Shown: positions 26,316-34,973 of the stretch, one piece after another
Position numbering within the stretch: position 1 is the first letter of the stretch
How the letters are laid out: every line of letters starts with the position of its first letter
Source of the DNA: Candidatus Defluviilinea gracilis
GTDB taxonomy: Bacteria; Chloroflexota; Anaerolineae; Anaerolineales; Villigracilaceae
Reading direction: 5' to 3'
DNA length: 64,000 nucleotides
Assembly: GCA_016716235.1 (NCBI GenBank)
Contig: JADJWS010000003.1
Location: 434,001 to 498,000, forward strand
Notes under the pieces: generated by a model
What the model was told of the DNA's origin: nothing
Databases searched by the model: none
Seen by the model: only the letters and a program-made list of their open reading frames with translations
Position numbers and translations under genes: made by a program

Positions 26316-27374
26316 TTAGAACTGTTCAAGGAAACGCAAATCGTTTCCCCAGAAATAACGGATGTCGTCAATCTTGTATCTCAACATCAACTGACGTTCA
26401 GGTCCCATGCCCCACGCGAAACCCGAATAACGCGACGGGTCATAGCCTCCGTTTTGCAACACGACGGGATGCACCATGCCGCAACCCAAAATTTCGAGCC
26501 AGCCTGAATTTTTGCACACGCCGCATCCCTTGCCGCCGCAGACGAAACATTCCACATCCACTTCGGCGGAGGGTTCGGTAAACGGAAAATACGACGCGCG
26601 GAATCGCACGCGCGCGTGTTGACCGAACATGCGCCGCGCAAAATCGGCGAGCGTGCCTTTCAAGTCGGCGAAGGTGATGTTCTCGCCAACGACGAGTCCT
26701 TCCACTTGATTGAATTGGATCTCGGAACGCGCGGTAATTTGCTCGTAACGAAAACACATCCCAGGCAACGCGATTCGGATCGGCGGCGGGTTCTCGGGAT
26801 TCGTCGCGGCGTATTCACGCATCGCATGAATCTGCCCCGGCGATGTATGCGTCCGCAACACGATCGGGTTATCGCCGCGTCCCTCCGCCTCGACAAAAAA
26901 CGTGTCCTGCATATCGCGCGCGGGATGGTTCGGCGGAAAGTTCAGCAATTGAAAATTGTATTCATCCGTCTCCACTTCGCGCGACGTGTACACCTGAAAA
27001 CCCATGTCCGCGAGAATGCTCAACACTTTTCGCAACTGTTGCGTAGACGGATGCAGTCTGCCGACATGCACGCCTCGTCCGGGCAACGTCACATCCAACG
27101 CGTCTTCTTCGAGGGATTTCGCCAGCGCGGCTTCTTTCACGATCTTCGACCTCTCCTCCAGCGCGGACTCTAACGCCACTTTCACACGGTTCGCTCCCTG
27201 ACCTACAACTGGTCGCTCCTCCTTCGACAGTTTCCCCAACCCGGCAAAGACCGTCATCAGCGGGGAACTGCGCCCAAGATGCGACACGCGCCAAGCCTCC
27301 AGCGCGGTCGACTCCGTGATGGATTGCAAAGCCTCCAGCGCGGATTTTTCGATTTCGTTCAATTGATCTAACAT
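26316..27374 (-). CDS. pheS: Phenylalanine-tRNA ligase alpha subunit
   Basis: Catalytic alpha subunit of PheRS; it forms Phe-AMP and charges tRNA-Phe. The 352-residue protein has an N-terminal coiled coil (about 1-85). A class II core follows, with HPARDMQDTFF (motif 2 region), RTHTSPGQI, and the motif 3 segment GFAWGMGPERQLMLRY. The active-site stretch EVDVECFVCGGKGCGVCKNSGWLEI includes a CxxC-type insert (CFVCGGKGCGVC) typical of many bacterial PheS. First gene of the pheS-pheT operon behind the T-box leader; ATG 27374. Confidence 0.96.
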   Translation of the reverse strand: MLDQLNEIEKSALEALQSITESTALEAWRVSHLGRSSPLMTVFAGLGKLSKEERPVVGQGANRVKVALESALEERSKIVKEAALAKSLEEDALDVTLPGRGVHVGRLHPSTQQLRKVLSILADMGFQVYTSREVETDEYNFQLLNFPPNHPARDMQDTFFVEAEGRGDNPIVLRTHTSPGQIHAMREYAATNPENPPPIRIALPGMCFRYEQITARSEIQFNQVEGLVVGENITFADLKGTLADFARRMFGQHARVRFRASYFPFTEPSAEVDVECFVCGGKGCGVCKNSGWLEILGCGMVHPVVLQNGGYDPSRYSGFAWGMGPERQLMLRYKIDDIRYFWGNDLRFLEQF

Positions 27375-27499
27375 ACTGCCTCCAAAATCAAGATGAGGAG
27401 AGAATAGAAAGTAGATAAGTAGATAAGTAGATAAGTGGATAGCAATCTTTTCAGTGGAACTAATCTCTATTCTCTATTCTCTGCTCTCTGCTCTTCGCC

Positions 27500-27830
27500 A
27501 AACAAAAACCTCCCGTCCACAAAATGGGACGAGAGGGAATTCTCGCGGTACCACCCAAGTTAACCATCCTTCATCAGAACGATTCGCTTTGCGCCGACAG
27601 TCATCGGCATCTCTTGTAACGTTGAGAAAACGGTTCTGGCTACGCGGTACGACAAAATTAATTTTGTCGCACGTTCACACGAACGGCTCGAGAGGGAACT
27701 TCGACCGGGTTTGGTTGAGCGCGGGTTTCAGCCATTGCTCGCGCCTCTCTAACAACCTTTGCCGGTGTACTTTCCTCTGTCCCAGCCTTTAAAATGGGGT
27801 CGCCTGTTGGGGTGTATTATCTGCGGAAAC
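27500..27830 (-). promoter_or_regulatory. T-box leader (riboswitch) of pheS-pheT
   Basis: On the minus strand the T-box consensus GGGTGGTACCGCG lies at 27544-27556, followed by a terminator: CCTCTCGTCC / GGACGGGAGG and a T-run (27503-27540). Upstream, AGGAAAGTA and AGAGAGG words fit stem I. A TTC triplet at 27696-27698 could be the Phe specifier. Uncharged tRNA-Phe would pair with both specifier and T-box to prevent termination and raise PheRS synthesis. The T-box core and terminator are clear; the specifier is inferred. Confidence 0.92.
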
Positions 27831-27939
27831 GGGAGGATGTCAAGGCTTGTGATTCTTTCAAACGCATCGTTGACTCCGTGTTTCTCCAGCAGTTGAACTG
27901 CTGGAGATACTTGAACGGAAACGGGAGGATGTCAAGGCT
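27824..27939. repeat. Palindrome inside a 24-bp direct repeat
   Basis: Identical 24-base copies containing GGAAACGGGAGGATGTCAAG are at 27824-27847 and 27916-27939, 92 bases apart. The 68 bases between them include the hairpin CTCCAGCAGTT/AACTGCTGGAG. The left copy abuts the 5' end of the T-box leader. The rest of the gap to 27987 shows no gene. Confidence 0.85.
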
Positions 27940-27987
27940 GAGGAAAAGTTTCCGCGGGCGAGGCAGGTAAAACCGGAGAATGAAGCG

Positions 27988-28761
27988 TCAGTCCGCTTTG
28001 GAGAGTTGGTACGAGAAGTAGATGTAATCCCGATTGACGAACATGTTGTAGATACTGCTCCCCTCCACCGCCGCGAACATTTCCACGAAGGGATGCAAGA
28101 TCTTCGGCGCGAATTGATGCGCGAGGGCGCGGTAGCGTTCGCTGTTGCGGGTGAGCGCGCTCAACACATGCGCGGTGATGTCGGTCTTCGAGTGGACGTT
28201 GAACCCCGCCGCGCGGATGTCGCGCTCGACCTTCGGCTCATCTGCCACCGTGCGGAAATCGGCATAGAGAAATTTTCCGCCGCGCCGAAGCACGCGATGC
28301 ACAGAATGGAAGAACGCCTCCTGCCGCGGATAACAATGCGAAGCCTCCACGTTGAGGACCGCGTCGAAATGATTCTCAGGGAAGTCGAGCGACTGCGCAT
28401 CGCCGGTGCAGAAGTCTATGCCGAGGGCGCCATGCGTCTTGCGGTTGTATGCGATGGCATTTTGATTCTGGTCAATGGCGGTATAGGATTTGGGCTTGTG
28501 ATAACGCTTGACGAACGACGCGCCGCCGCCATGTCCGCAACTGACTTCAAGCACATTTTTATCTTTGAGGTCATCGCCGCTGGCAACGTGATGATAGAGC
28601 TGGATCGCCGCGCGGTTGATCTCATCCTCAGGCTGGAGTTTGACGGTCTCGCCTTCGGGGGGCCAGAAGCCATAATTCAAAAACGTGACCGGCGCATTGC
28701 CAACGCGCCGCGTGAGATATTGATACCAATGTTTCCAAAAGAGTTGTTTGAAGGCGGGCAT
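27988..28761 (-). CDS. SAM-dependent methyltransferase
   Basis: A 257-residue class I methyltransferase. Motif I is VLEVSCGHGGGASF (Cys in place of the usual Gly-x-Gly start), motif II is YTAIDQNQNAI, post-I is GDAQSLDFPENHFD, and VLRRGGKFLYADFR follows. It resembles enzymes annotated as phthiotriol/phenolphthiotriol or sterol-type C/O-methyltransferases, so a lipid or polyketide substrate is possible. GAGGAG precedes ATG 28761. It is a single gene with the toxin-antitoxin pair divergently placed upstream. Confidence 0.85.
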   Translation of the reverse strand: MPAFKQLFWKHWYQYLTRRVGNAPVTFLNYGFWPPEGETVKLQPEDEINRAAIQLYHHVASGDDLKDKNVLEVSCGHGGGASFVKRYHKPKSYTAIDQNQNAIAYNRKTHGALGIDFCTGDAQSLDFPENHFDAVLNVEASHCYPRQEAFFHSVHRVLRRGGKFLYADFRTVADEPKVERDIRAAGFNVHSKTDITAHVLSALTRNSERYRALAHQFAPKILHPFVEMFAAVEGSSIYNMFVNRDYIYFSYQLSKAD

Positions 28762-28879
28762 GAAAATCTCCTCGATTTGACCGGTAAAACACGGAAATTG
28801 ATCTTTCGTCGCTTGGGATTCCGATAGGGTAATCGCATTAGAAAATCTCGAGGCTCAAAACACGGTGTTTTGCCTTCGA

Positions 28880-28952
28880 ATCCGCTAATCTTCGCCAATC
28901 TGCGCGAATTTTTCCGAGAAAGATTAGCGTGAATTCGTGAGGATTAGCGGAC
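28880..28952. repeat. TCCGCTAATC inverted repeat
   Basis: TCCGCTAATC at 28881 and GATTAGCGGA ending at 28951 are exact inverted copies. They enclose further AATCTGCGCGAA and GAATTCGTGAG words. A dispersed repeat in the 270-base gap upstream of the toxin-antitoxin pair. Confidence 0.6.
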
Positions 28953-29018
28953 AAAAAATCCAAATGCGATTGCCCTTGGGAGTCCGACGGATCTGGCAAC
29001 TCACAGAAAACACTGTTG

Positions 29019-29024
29019 TATAAT
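29019..29024 (+). promoter_or_regulatory. Probable -10 element of the mntA-hepT promoter
   Basis: A perfect TATAAT ends 7 bases before the first ATG of the antitoxin gene. Transcription would start at or almost at that ATG, giving a leaderless mRNA, which fits the absence of a Shine-Dalgarno. The -35 region (TGGCAA at 28994) is weak. Confidence 0.5.
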
Positions 29025-29031
29025 ATGAAAT

Positions 29032-29334
29032 ATGGCAATGAGTTCACGCCTGCAAGGATTCATTCAAATTCTCCGTGAGCAACGCCCTCGCCTTATGGAG
29101 CAATACAACGTCGCCGCGTTGGAAATCTTTGGCTCGCACATCCGCCATGAAGAACGAAAAGATAGTGATCTTGACATTCTAGTGACCTTCACAAAAGCCC
29201 CAAGCCTGCTGATGTTTGTACATCTCGAAAACCAACTCTCAGATTTGCTCGGCATCAAAGTGGATTTGGTGATGAAGGACTCCCTCAAGCCCGCCATCGG
29301 GAAAAGTATCCTGAAAGAGGCTATGCCGGTATGA
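29032..29334 (+). CDS. mntA: MntA-type nucleotidyltransferase antitoxin
   Basis: A 100-residue minimal nucleotidyltransferase. The motif GSHIRHEERKDSDLDILV carries the GS pair and two catalytic Asp residues; a third Asp lies in KVDLVMKD. MntA enzymes AMPylate and so neutralise HepT. The stop overlaps the hepT start by 4 bases, as usual for the type VII pair. A second in-frame ATG (29038) is possible. No ribosome binding site is visible, consistent with leaderless translation from the TATAAT at 29019. Confidence 0.9.
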   Translation: MAMSSRLQGFIQILREQRPRLMEQYNVAALEIFGSHIRHEERKDSDLDILVTFTKAPSLLMFVHLENQLSDLLGIKVDLVMKDSLKPAIGKSILKEAMPV

Positions 29335-29675
29335 GTCGGGAGTATATAGATTATTTACGGGATATGCTGGAAAACGCACAGCTAGCCATTGGATTCGTCA
29401 AGGGCATGGACTACGATGCGTTTTCCAAAGATAACAAGACCGTGTATGCTGTCATTCGGGCTGTGGAAGTCATCGGGGAAGCCGCAACGAACGTCCCTGA
29501 TGAGATCAGGTCAAAACATCCATCTCTCCCGTGGCGCGATATTCGGGGAATGCGCAACAAACTCGTCCATCAATACTTTGGCATCAACATGGAAGTCGTC
29601 TGGAAAACCATTCTGGAAGACTTGCCGATGATTGTGGGTGAAATTGAGAAGATTCTCAAGAACGAGAACAAGTAG
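29331..29675 (+). CDS. hepT: HepT-type HEPN toxin (RNase)
   Basis: A 114-residue HEPN protein. The RNase motif Rx4HxY is present as RNKLVHQY, and a Lys/Asp-rich C-terminal helix follows. HepT cleaves RNA unless modified by MntA at the Tyr of this motif. It forms a tight operon with the antitoxin (4-base overlap). The pair is flanked by two copies of a 22-base sequence taken from the start of the neighbouring methyltransferase gene, which suggests that it was inserted here. Confidence 0.9.
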   Translation: MSREYIDYLRDMLENAQLAIGFVKGMDYDAFSKDNKTVYAVIRAVEVIGEAATNVPDEIRSKHPSLPWRDIRGMRNKLVHQYFGINMEVVWKTILEDLPMIVGEIEKILKNENK

Positions 29676-29747
29676 TGTGGCTGAAGAGACGTAAAGTTTC
29701 AATCACAGAAACCAACTTACGGATTTTTTTAGCCGCCTACTAAAGAA

Positions 29748-29769
29748 GAGTTACTTGAAGGCGGGCATG
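29748..29769 (-). pseudogene. Vestigial copy of the methyltransferase gene start
   Basis: Read on the minus strand this gives ATG then PAFK and a TAA (MPAFK, stop, LFF). It matches MPAFKQLF at the start of the gene at 27988-28761 with the Gln codon changed to stop. DNA identity is 20 of 22 bases with 28741-28762. Nothing further of the gene is recognisable. The surrounding 29676-29936 gap otherwise shows no gene. Confidence 0.65.
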
Positions 29770-29936
29770 TTTCCTCGGCGTGAAAGATATAACACACAAA
29801 TTCATTCGTCGTCTCCCGAATTCCGTCAATTATCATCCAATACGTGACAACATGCGGGGGATTTAAGTCATTCATAACTAACGATTCGCATCGCCGGGGG
29901 CTACACTTGCGCCAGAGAAAATTTCAAGGAGCCAGC

Positions 29937-32900
29937 ATGGATAATCCCATCATCATGGTCGACGGCAACGAAGCCACAGCATCGGTCGCGCATCGTTTGA
30001 GCGAAGTCATCGCCATCTACCCCATCACACCCTCCTCCGCCATGGGCGAATTCGCCGACGAGTGGTCGGCAAAGGGCAAACCGAATTTGTGGGGCACGAT
30101 CCCTCTCGTGATCGAGATGCAATCCGAAGGCGGCGCGGCGGGCGCGGTCCACGGCGCGTTGCAAACGGGCGCGCTCACTACCACCTTCACCGCCTCGCAG
30201 GGGCTTTTGCTGATGATCCCCAACATGTACAAGATCGCGGGTGAACTCACCAGCGCGGTCTTCCATGTGGCGGCGCGTTCCATCGCCGCGCAGGGACTTT
30301 CGATCTTCGGCGATCATCAAGATGTGATGGCTGTGCGTCAGACGGGTTGGGCGATGCTCGCAAGCGGCTCTGTGCAAGAGGCGCACGACTTTACCGCCAT
30401 CGCCCAAATGTCCACGCTCAAAACGCGCGTGCCGTTCCTCCATTTCTTCGACGGATTCCGCACCTCGCACGAAGTCGCTAAAATCTTTTGTCTGACGGAT
30501 GACGAACTCCGCCTCCTTCTCGACGGGGAATTGATTCGCGCTCATCGGGCGCGCGCCCTCACCCCCGCGCGACCCATCCTGCGCGGCACCGCGCAGAATC
30601 CCGATGTCTACTTTCAGGCGCGCGAGACTGTGAATCCGTTTTATGCGGCGACGCCCGCCATCGCGCAGGAGATGATGGACAAGTTCGCGCAAGTGACCGG
30701 GCGGCGCTATCATCTCTTCGATTACGCCGGCCACCCTGAAGCGGAACGCGTTGTCATTCTCATGGGTTCGGGCGGCGAAACCGCCGAAGCGACGGTGAAG
30801 CATCTTGTGGAAAGAGGCGAAAAGGTCGGCGTTTTGCGCGTGAGATTGTATCGTCCGTTTTCGATGGAACATTTCATCAAAGCGTTGCCGCAATCGGTGA
30901 AGCAGATCGCCGTGCTGGATCGAACGAAGGAACCCGGCGCGTTGGGCGAGCCGTTGTATTTGGATATTGTCAATGCTTTGGTCGAAAGTCAAAGGCTTGC
31001 CCTGAGCGAAGTCGAAGGGTCGCAGGTCAGGGTAATCGGCGGGCGCTATGGACTTTCCTCGAAAGAGTTTACGCCAGCGATGGTCAAAGCCACGCTGGAT
31101 GAATTATCCAAGCCTGAGCCGAAGAATCATTTCACCGTCGGCATCAACGATGATGTCAGCAACACAAGCCTGACCCACGATAAGAATTATTCCATCGAAG
31201 ACGATCAGACCATCCGCTGTGTGTTCTTTGGGTTGGGTTCGGATGGCACGGTGGGAGCGAACAAGAACTCCATCAAGATCATCGGCGAAGAGACCGCGAA
31301 TTACGCGCAGGGTTACTTCGTGTACGACTCGAAAAAATCGGGTCAGATGACCACCTCGCATTTGCGGTTTGGTCCCAAGCCGATTCAGGCGCCGTATCTC
31401 ATCGAAGCCAATCAGGCAAACTTCGTGGCGTGCCACCAGTTCAACTTCCTCGAACGGTTCGATATGCTGAAGTACGCCAAAGAAGGCGCGGTCTTCCTGC
31501 TCAACAGTTTGTACGGTCCCGATGAGGTTTGGGATTATCTGCCGAGCGAGGCGCAAAAGGATATCATCGCGAAGAAACTCAAGTTTCATGTGATCAACGG
31601 GTATGGCGTGGCGGAAAAGGCGGGCATGGGACAGCGCGTCAACACCATCATGCAGACGGCGTTCTTCGCCATCAGCGGCGTGCTTCCGCGCGAGCAGGCG
31701 ATTGCCGAGATCAAACGCGCCATCGAGAAAACGTACGGCAAGCGCGGCGAGGCTGTCGTCAAGAAAAACTTCGAGGCGGTGGATCGAACGCTGGAGAATC
31801 TGTACGAGGTGAACGTTCCGGCGGCGATCACGTCGGAGGCGGCGAGGCGGTCCCCCGTCCCGAAGGAAGCGCCCGAATTTGTGAAGGATGTGCTGGGGCG
31901 GATGATCCAATTCGAGGGCGATGAGATTCCCGTCTCCGCGCTTCCGAACGACGGGACGTATCCGCTGGCGACATCGCAATGGGAGAAGCGCAACATCGCG
32001 CTGGAAATTCCCGTGTGGGACGAGAAGTTGTGCATCCAGTGCGGTAAGTGCGTGATCGTGTGCCCGCACGCGGTGATCCGTCATAAAGTGTATAGCGAGG
32101 TGGCTTTGGCAGACGCGCCCGAATCGTTCAAACACATGCCGTCGAAATTCAAGGAGTTTTCTGCGGGATACGCTTACACCGTGCAAGTGGCGCCGGAGGA
32201 TTGCACGGGTTGCACGTTGTGCGTGGAGGCTTGCCCCGTGAAGGATAAATCGCAAGTGGGGCGCCGCGCCATCAACATGGAGCCCCAGCCGCCTCTGCGC
32301 GAAGCGGAAGCGAAGAACTGGGATTTCTTCATGCGGATTCCCGATTTGGACCGAAAGCTGATCAACCCATCGACGATCAAGAATTCGCAATTGCTTCGCC
32401 CGTTGTTCGAGTTCAGCGGCGCCTGCGCGGGATGCGGCGAGACGCCCTACGTGAAGTTGGTCTCGCAGTTATTCGGCGACCGGGCGGTTATTGCAAATGC
32501 CACAGGCTGTTCTTCGATCTATGGAGGCAACCTCCCCACCACGCCGTGGTCTGTGGATGCGAACGGACGCGGTCCCGCGTGGTCGAACTCGCTGTTCGAG
32601 GATAACGCCGAGTTCGGTTTGGGAATGCGGCTGACGCTCGATAAACAAAATGAATATGCGCGTGAAATTCTCCGCGCCATGGAAAATGAACTCGGCAACG
32701 ATCTTGTCGAAGCCATCCTGCATGCCGATCAAAGCGACGACGCGGGCATCGAAGCGCAACGCGAGCGCGTGACCGCGTTGAAAAACAAACTGTCCGAATC
32801 AAATGACTCCAAAGCGAAGGATTTGATCAGCGTCGCCGATGCGCTCGTGAAAAAATCGGTGTGGATCATCGGCGGCGACGGCTGGGCGTACGATATCGGC

Positions 32901-33530
32901 TACGGCGGTCTCGATCATGTGATGGCGAGCGGGCGCAACGTGAACATTCTGGTGCTTGATACCGAGGTCTATTCCAACACGGGCGGGCAGGCAAGCAAAG
33001 CCACGCCACGAGCGGCGGTCGCCAAGTTCGCCATGGGCGGCAAGGCGATGCCGAAGAAAGATCTGGGTTTGCTCGCCATGTCGTACGGATATGTATATGT
33101 GGCAAAAATTGCCATGGGCGCGAACGACCAGCAAACGTTGAAGGCGTTCCTCGAAGCCGAAGCCTACGATGGTCCTTCGTTGATCATCGCTTACAGTCCG
33201 TGTATTGCGCACGGATACGACATGGCGAGAAGCCTCGACCAGACCAAACTTGCCGTGCAATCGGGTCACTGGTCCCTGTTCCGATATGATCCGCGCCTTG
33301 CGGGGCAGGGAGAAAACCCGCTGGTCATCGAGTCGAAGGAGCCGAGCGTCCCCTTCTCGCACTATGCTTATAATGAGACCCGTTACAAGATGTTGACGCA
33401 GATGGATGAAGAACGCGCCGAAGAGTTGATGCGAGACGCCCAAAAGGACGCGAAATCGCGCTGGGCGTTGTATCAACAGATGGCGGCGATGCAGTATGGG
33501 AACGGGACGGGTAAACAGGGAAACACGTAA
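29937..33530 (+). CDS. nifJ: Pyruvate:ferredoxin (flavodoxin) oxidoreductase
   Basis: Single-chain PFOR of about 1197 residues. It decarboxylates pyruvate to acetyl-CoA and reduces ferredoxin in anaerobic metabolism. Domains: I at about 1-250 (NPIIMVDGNEATASVAHRLSE in pieces), II and III, the two-cluster ferredoxin domain with CIQCGKCVIVCP and CTGCTLCVEACP, then the TPP domain with SGACAGCGETPY and GGDGWAYDIGYGG. ATG 29937 follows AAGGAG; the frame extends to 29844 without support. Residues RLALSEVEGSQ before VIGGRYGLSSKEF come from a dispersed repeat inserted in frame. The next gene is a DHOD-like protein. Confidence 0.96.
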   Translation: MDNPIIMVDGNEATASVAHRLSEVIAIYPITPSSAMGEFADEWSAKGKPNLWGTIPLVIEMQSEGGAAGAVHGALQTGALTTTFTASQGLLLMIPNMYKIAGELTSAVFHVAARSIAAQGLSIFGDHQDVMAVRQTGWAMLASGSVQEAHDFTAIAQMSTLKTRVPFLHFFDGFRTSHEVAKIFCLTDDELRLLLDGELIRAHRARALTPARPILRGTAQNPDVYFQARETVNPFYAATPAIAQEMMDKFAQVTGRRYHLFDYAGHPEAERVVILMGSGGETAEATVKHLVERGEKVGVLRVRLYRPFSMEHFIKALPQSVKQIAVLDRTKEPGALGEPLYLDIVNALVESQRLALSEVEGSQVRVIGGRYGLSSKEFTPAMVKATLDELSKPEPKNHFTVGINDDVSNTSLTHDKNYSIEDDQTIRCVFFGLGSDGTVGANKNSIKIIGEETANYAQGYFVYDSKKSGQMTTSHLRFGPKPIQAPYLIEANQANFVACHQFNFLERFDMLKYAKEGAVFLLNSLYGPDEVWDYLPSEAQKDIIAKKLKFHVINGYGVAEKAGMGQRVNTIMQTAFFAISGVLPREQAIAEIKRAIEKTYGKRGEAVVKKNFEAVDRTLENLYEVNVPAAITSEAARRSPVPKEAPEFVKDVLGRMIQFEGDEIPVSALPNDGTYPLATSQWEKRNIALEIPVWDEKLCIQCGKCVIVCPHAVIRHKVYSEVALADAPESFKHMPSKFKEFSAGYAYTVQVAPEDCTGCTLCVEACPVKDKSQVGRRAINMEPQPPLREAEAKNWDFFMRIPDLDRKLINPSTIKNSQLLRPLFEFSGACAGCGETPYVKLVSQLFGDRAVIANATGCSSIYGGNLPTTPWSVDANGRGPAWSNSLFEDNAEFGLGMRLTLDKQNEYAREILRAMENELGNDLVEAILHADQSDDAGIEAQRERVTALKNKLSESNDSKAKDLISVADALVKKSVWIIGGDGWAYDIGYGGLDHVMASGRNVNILVLDTEVYSNTGGQASKATPRAAVAKFAMGGKAMPKKDLGLLAMSYGYVYVAKIAMGANDQQTLKAFLEAEAYDGPSLIIAYSPCIAHGYDMARSLDQTKLAVQSGHWSLFRYDPRLAGQGENPLVIESKEPSVPFSHYAYNETRYKMLTQMDEERAEELMRDAQKDAKSRWALYQQMAAMQYGNGTGKQGNT
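30998..31020. repeat. CTTCGAC/GCTCAGGGCA repeat inserted in frame in nifJ
   Basis: TTGCCCTGAGCGAAGTCGAA followed by GGG is the reverse of the CCCTTCGACAAGCTCAGGGCA-type word at 63612-63632 and resembles 40104-40128. It encodes LALSEVEG between two conserved PFOR segments. Confidence 0.7.
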
Positions 33531-33575
33531 ATAGGTAGACAGGTAGACACGTAAACAGGTAGACACGTATGCAGG
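33516..33575. repeat. GTAGACAGGTAGACACGTAAACAG short-word repeat
   Basis: The 3' end of nifJ and the following gap consist of repeated words GTAAACAGG, GGAAACACGTA and GGTAGACACGTA. The last residues of the protein (GNGTGKQGNT) are encoded inside it, so the repeat has entered the gene's 3' end. Related words occur at 42661-42690 and 43603-43625. Confidence 0.7.
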
Positions 33576-33635
33576 TGATCGTGATGCGCCCGCTCAATTC
33601 GACGAGATCGCCCGATCATCCAAAAGGAAAATGAT

Positions 33636-34637
33636 ATGACGGATCTTTCCACCACTTATCTGGGTCTGAACCTTCGAAATCCCCTCGTTGCGTCTGCCTC
33701 CCCTCTTTCACGCAAGATCGACCGCGCGAAAAAGCTCGAGGCAGCGGGAATTTCCGCTATTGTGATGTATTCGCTGTTCGAGGAGCAGATCATCCACGAA
33801 AGCCTCGAGTTGGATCACTATCTCAATCGCGGCAGTAATTCGTTCGCCGAGGCGTTATCGTATCTGCCCGACGGCGGCATGTACGGGATTAGCCCTGAAA
33901 AATATTTGAATCATGTGGCTGGCTTGAAAAAGGCATTGACCATCCCGGTCATTGGCAGCCTGAACGGCGTTTCCAAAGGCGGCTGGACGGATTACGCGCG
34001 CCGCATCGAAGAAGCGGGGGCGGACGCGCTTGAACTCAACATGTACTACATCCCCACCGACATCAATGTCACTTCGAACGACATCGAGGATATGCAAGTG
34101 GATCTGGTGGCGGAAGTGAAATCCGCGATCAAGATTCCGCTGGCGGTGAAGATCAGCCCGTTTGTCACATCGATTCCCAACTTCACGAAACGACTCGTCG
34201 AAGCGGGCGCGGATGGGCTTGTGTTATTCAATCGCTTCTACCAGCCCGATTTCGACCTGGATGAGTTGGAAATCCTCCACAGTTTGGATTTGAGCACCTC
34301 CTCCGAGTTGAGGCTGCCCTTGCGCTGGATATCGATCCTGCACGGAAAGTTGAATGTTGATTTTGCGCTGACCAGCGGCGTTCATGCGTACACCGATGTA
34401 TTAAAAGCAATGATGGCGGGGGCAAAGGTGGCGATGATGGCGTCGAATTTACTTCAGTTCGGCGAAGACACCATCGGTCCGATCCTCGCTTATCTCGAAG
34501 CGTGGATGAAGGAACGGGAATACGAATCCATCCGGCAAATGCAAGGGAGCATGAGTCAGAAGTCGGTCAAGGAGCCGGAAGCGTTCGAACGGGCGAATTA
34601 TATGAGGGTGCTGAATAACTATAGAAGCCTCCCCTGA
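33636..34637 (+). CDS. Dihydroorotate dehydrogenase-like protein
   Basis: A 333-residue TIM-barrel flavoprotein of the PyrD superfamily: LSTTYLGLNLRNPLVASASP at the start, PVIGSLNG, LAVKISPF, and a C-terminal GAKVAMMASNLLQFG phosphate-binding region. This subgroup is commonly encoded next to pyruvate:ferredoxin oxidoreductase, as here, and is usually annotated dihydroorotate dehydrogenase-like. Its reaction is not established to my knowledge. Co-transcription with nifJ is likely across a 105-base repeat-filled gap. A true PyrD role is less likely given the context. Confidence 0.85.
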   Translation: MTDLSTTYLGLNLRNPLVASASPLSRKIDRAKKLEAAGISAIVMYSLFEEQIIHESLELDHYLNRGSNSFAEALSYLPDGGMYGISPEKYLNHVAGLKKALTIPVIGSLNGVSKGGWTDYARRIEEAGADALELNMYYIPTDINVTSNDIEDMQVDLVAEVKSAIKIPLAVKISPFVTSIPNFTKRLVEAGADGLVLFNRFYQPDFDLDELEILHSLDLSTSSELRLPLRWISILHGKLNVDFALTSGVHAYTDVLKAMMAGAKVAMMASNLLQFGEDTIGPILAYLEAWMKEREYESIRQMQGSMSQKSVKEPEAFERANYMRVLNNYRSLP

Positions 34638-34660
34638 TCGCCCTTACGAATGAAATGGCG

Positions 34661-34684
34661 AACCCCGCCTGCGCAGGCGGGGTT
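34661..34684. repeat. 24-bp perfect palindrome after the DHOD-like gene
   Basis: AACCCCGCCTGC is followed directly by its reverse complement GCAGGCGGGGTT. It could act as a weak terminator between convergent genes, but no T-run follows. Confidence 0.65.
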
Positions 34685-34745
34685 GCCACGGACCAATAGA
34701 GAAGGGAGGAGAGAGTGATACCGCGCGGGAGAAACGCGCGTCACT

Positions 34746-34964
34746 TTAGGATACCTGATGATTCGGATTAGTGCCGCACAGGGCGCAAGTCATTTTTTCG
34801 ATCTTGTTGCACTCGATCGCGTTGGAACAACGATGGGCAATGACGCGCGGCGGCTGGTCTGGGAGCATTGCAGATGGGACGATAATCTGGGTCTCCAGAA
34901 CCACATCCCGCCCGGCGTGCTCGCAATAGATCGTTTTACGAATCTGCCACTTCTTCTGAGCCAT
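34746..34964 (-). CDS. Small Cys-rich conserved hypothetical protein
   Basis: A 72-residue protein starting MAQKKWQIRKTIYCEHAG. Five cysteines (one in TIYCEH, one in HRCSN, one in IECN, two in CALC) suggest a zinc or iron-sulfur site. It has no signal peptide or membrane helix. GGAGG precedes ATG 34964. I do not recognise a named family. It is a single gene with repeats on both sides. Confidence 0.6.
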   Translation of the reverse strand: MAQKKWQIRKTIYCEHAGRDVVLETQIIVPSAMLPDQPPRVIAHRCSNAIECNKIEKMTCALCGTNPNHQVS

Positions 34965-34973
34965 GAACGCCTC

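Noticed and set aside
27412..27440. AGTAGATAAGTAGATAAGT tandem words before pheS
   Set aside because: A short simple repeat between the T-box terminator and pheS; no sign of a functional site or of a reading frame.
31104..32390. 428-codon open frame antisense to nifJ
   Set aside because: It lies wholly inside the pyruvate:ferredoxin oxidoreductase coding region, has no recognisable domain and follows from the codon bias of the real gene.
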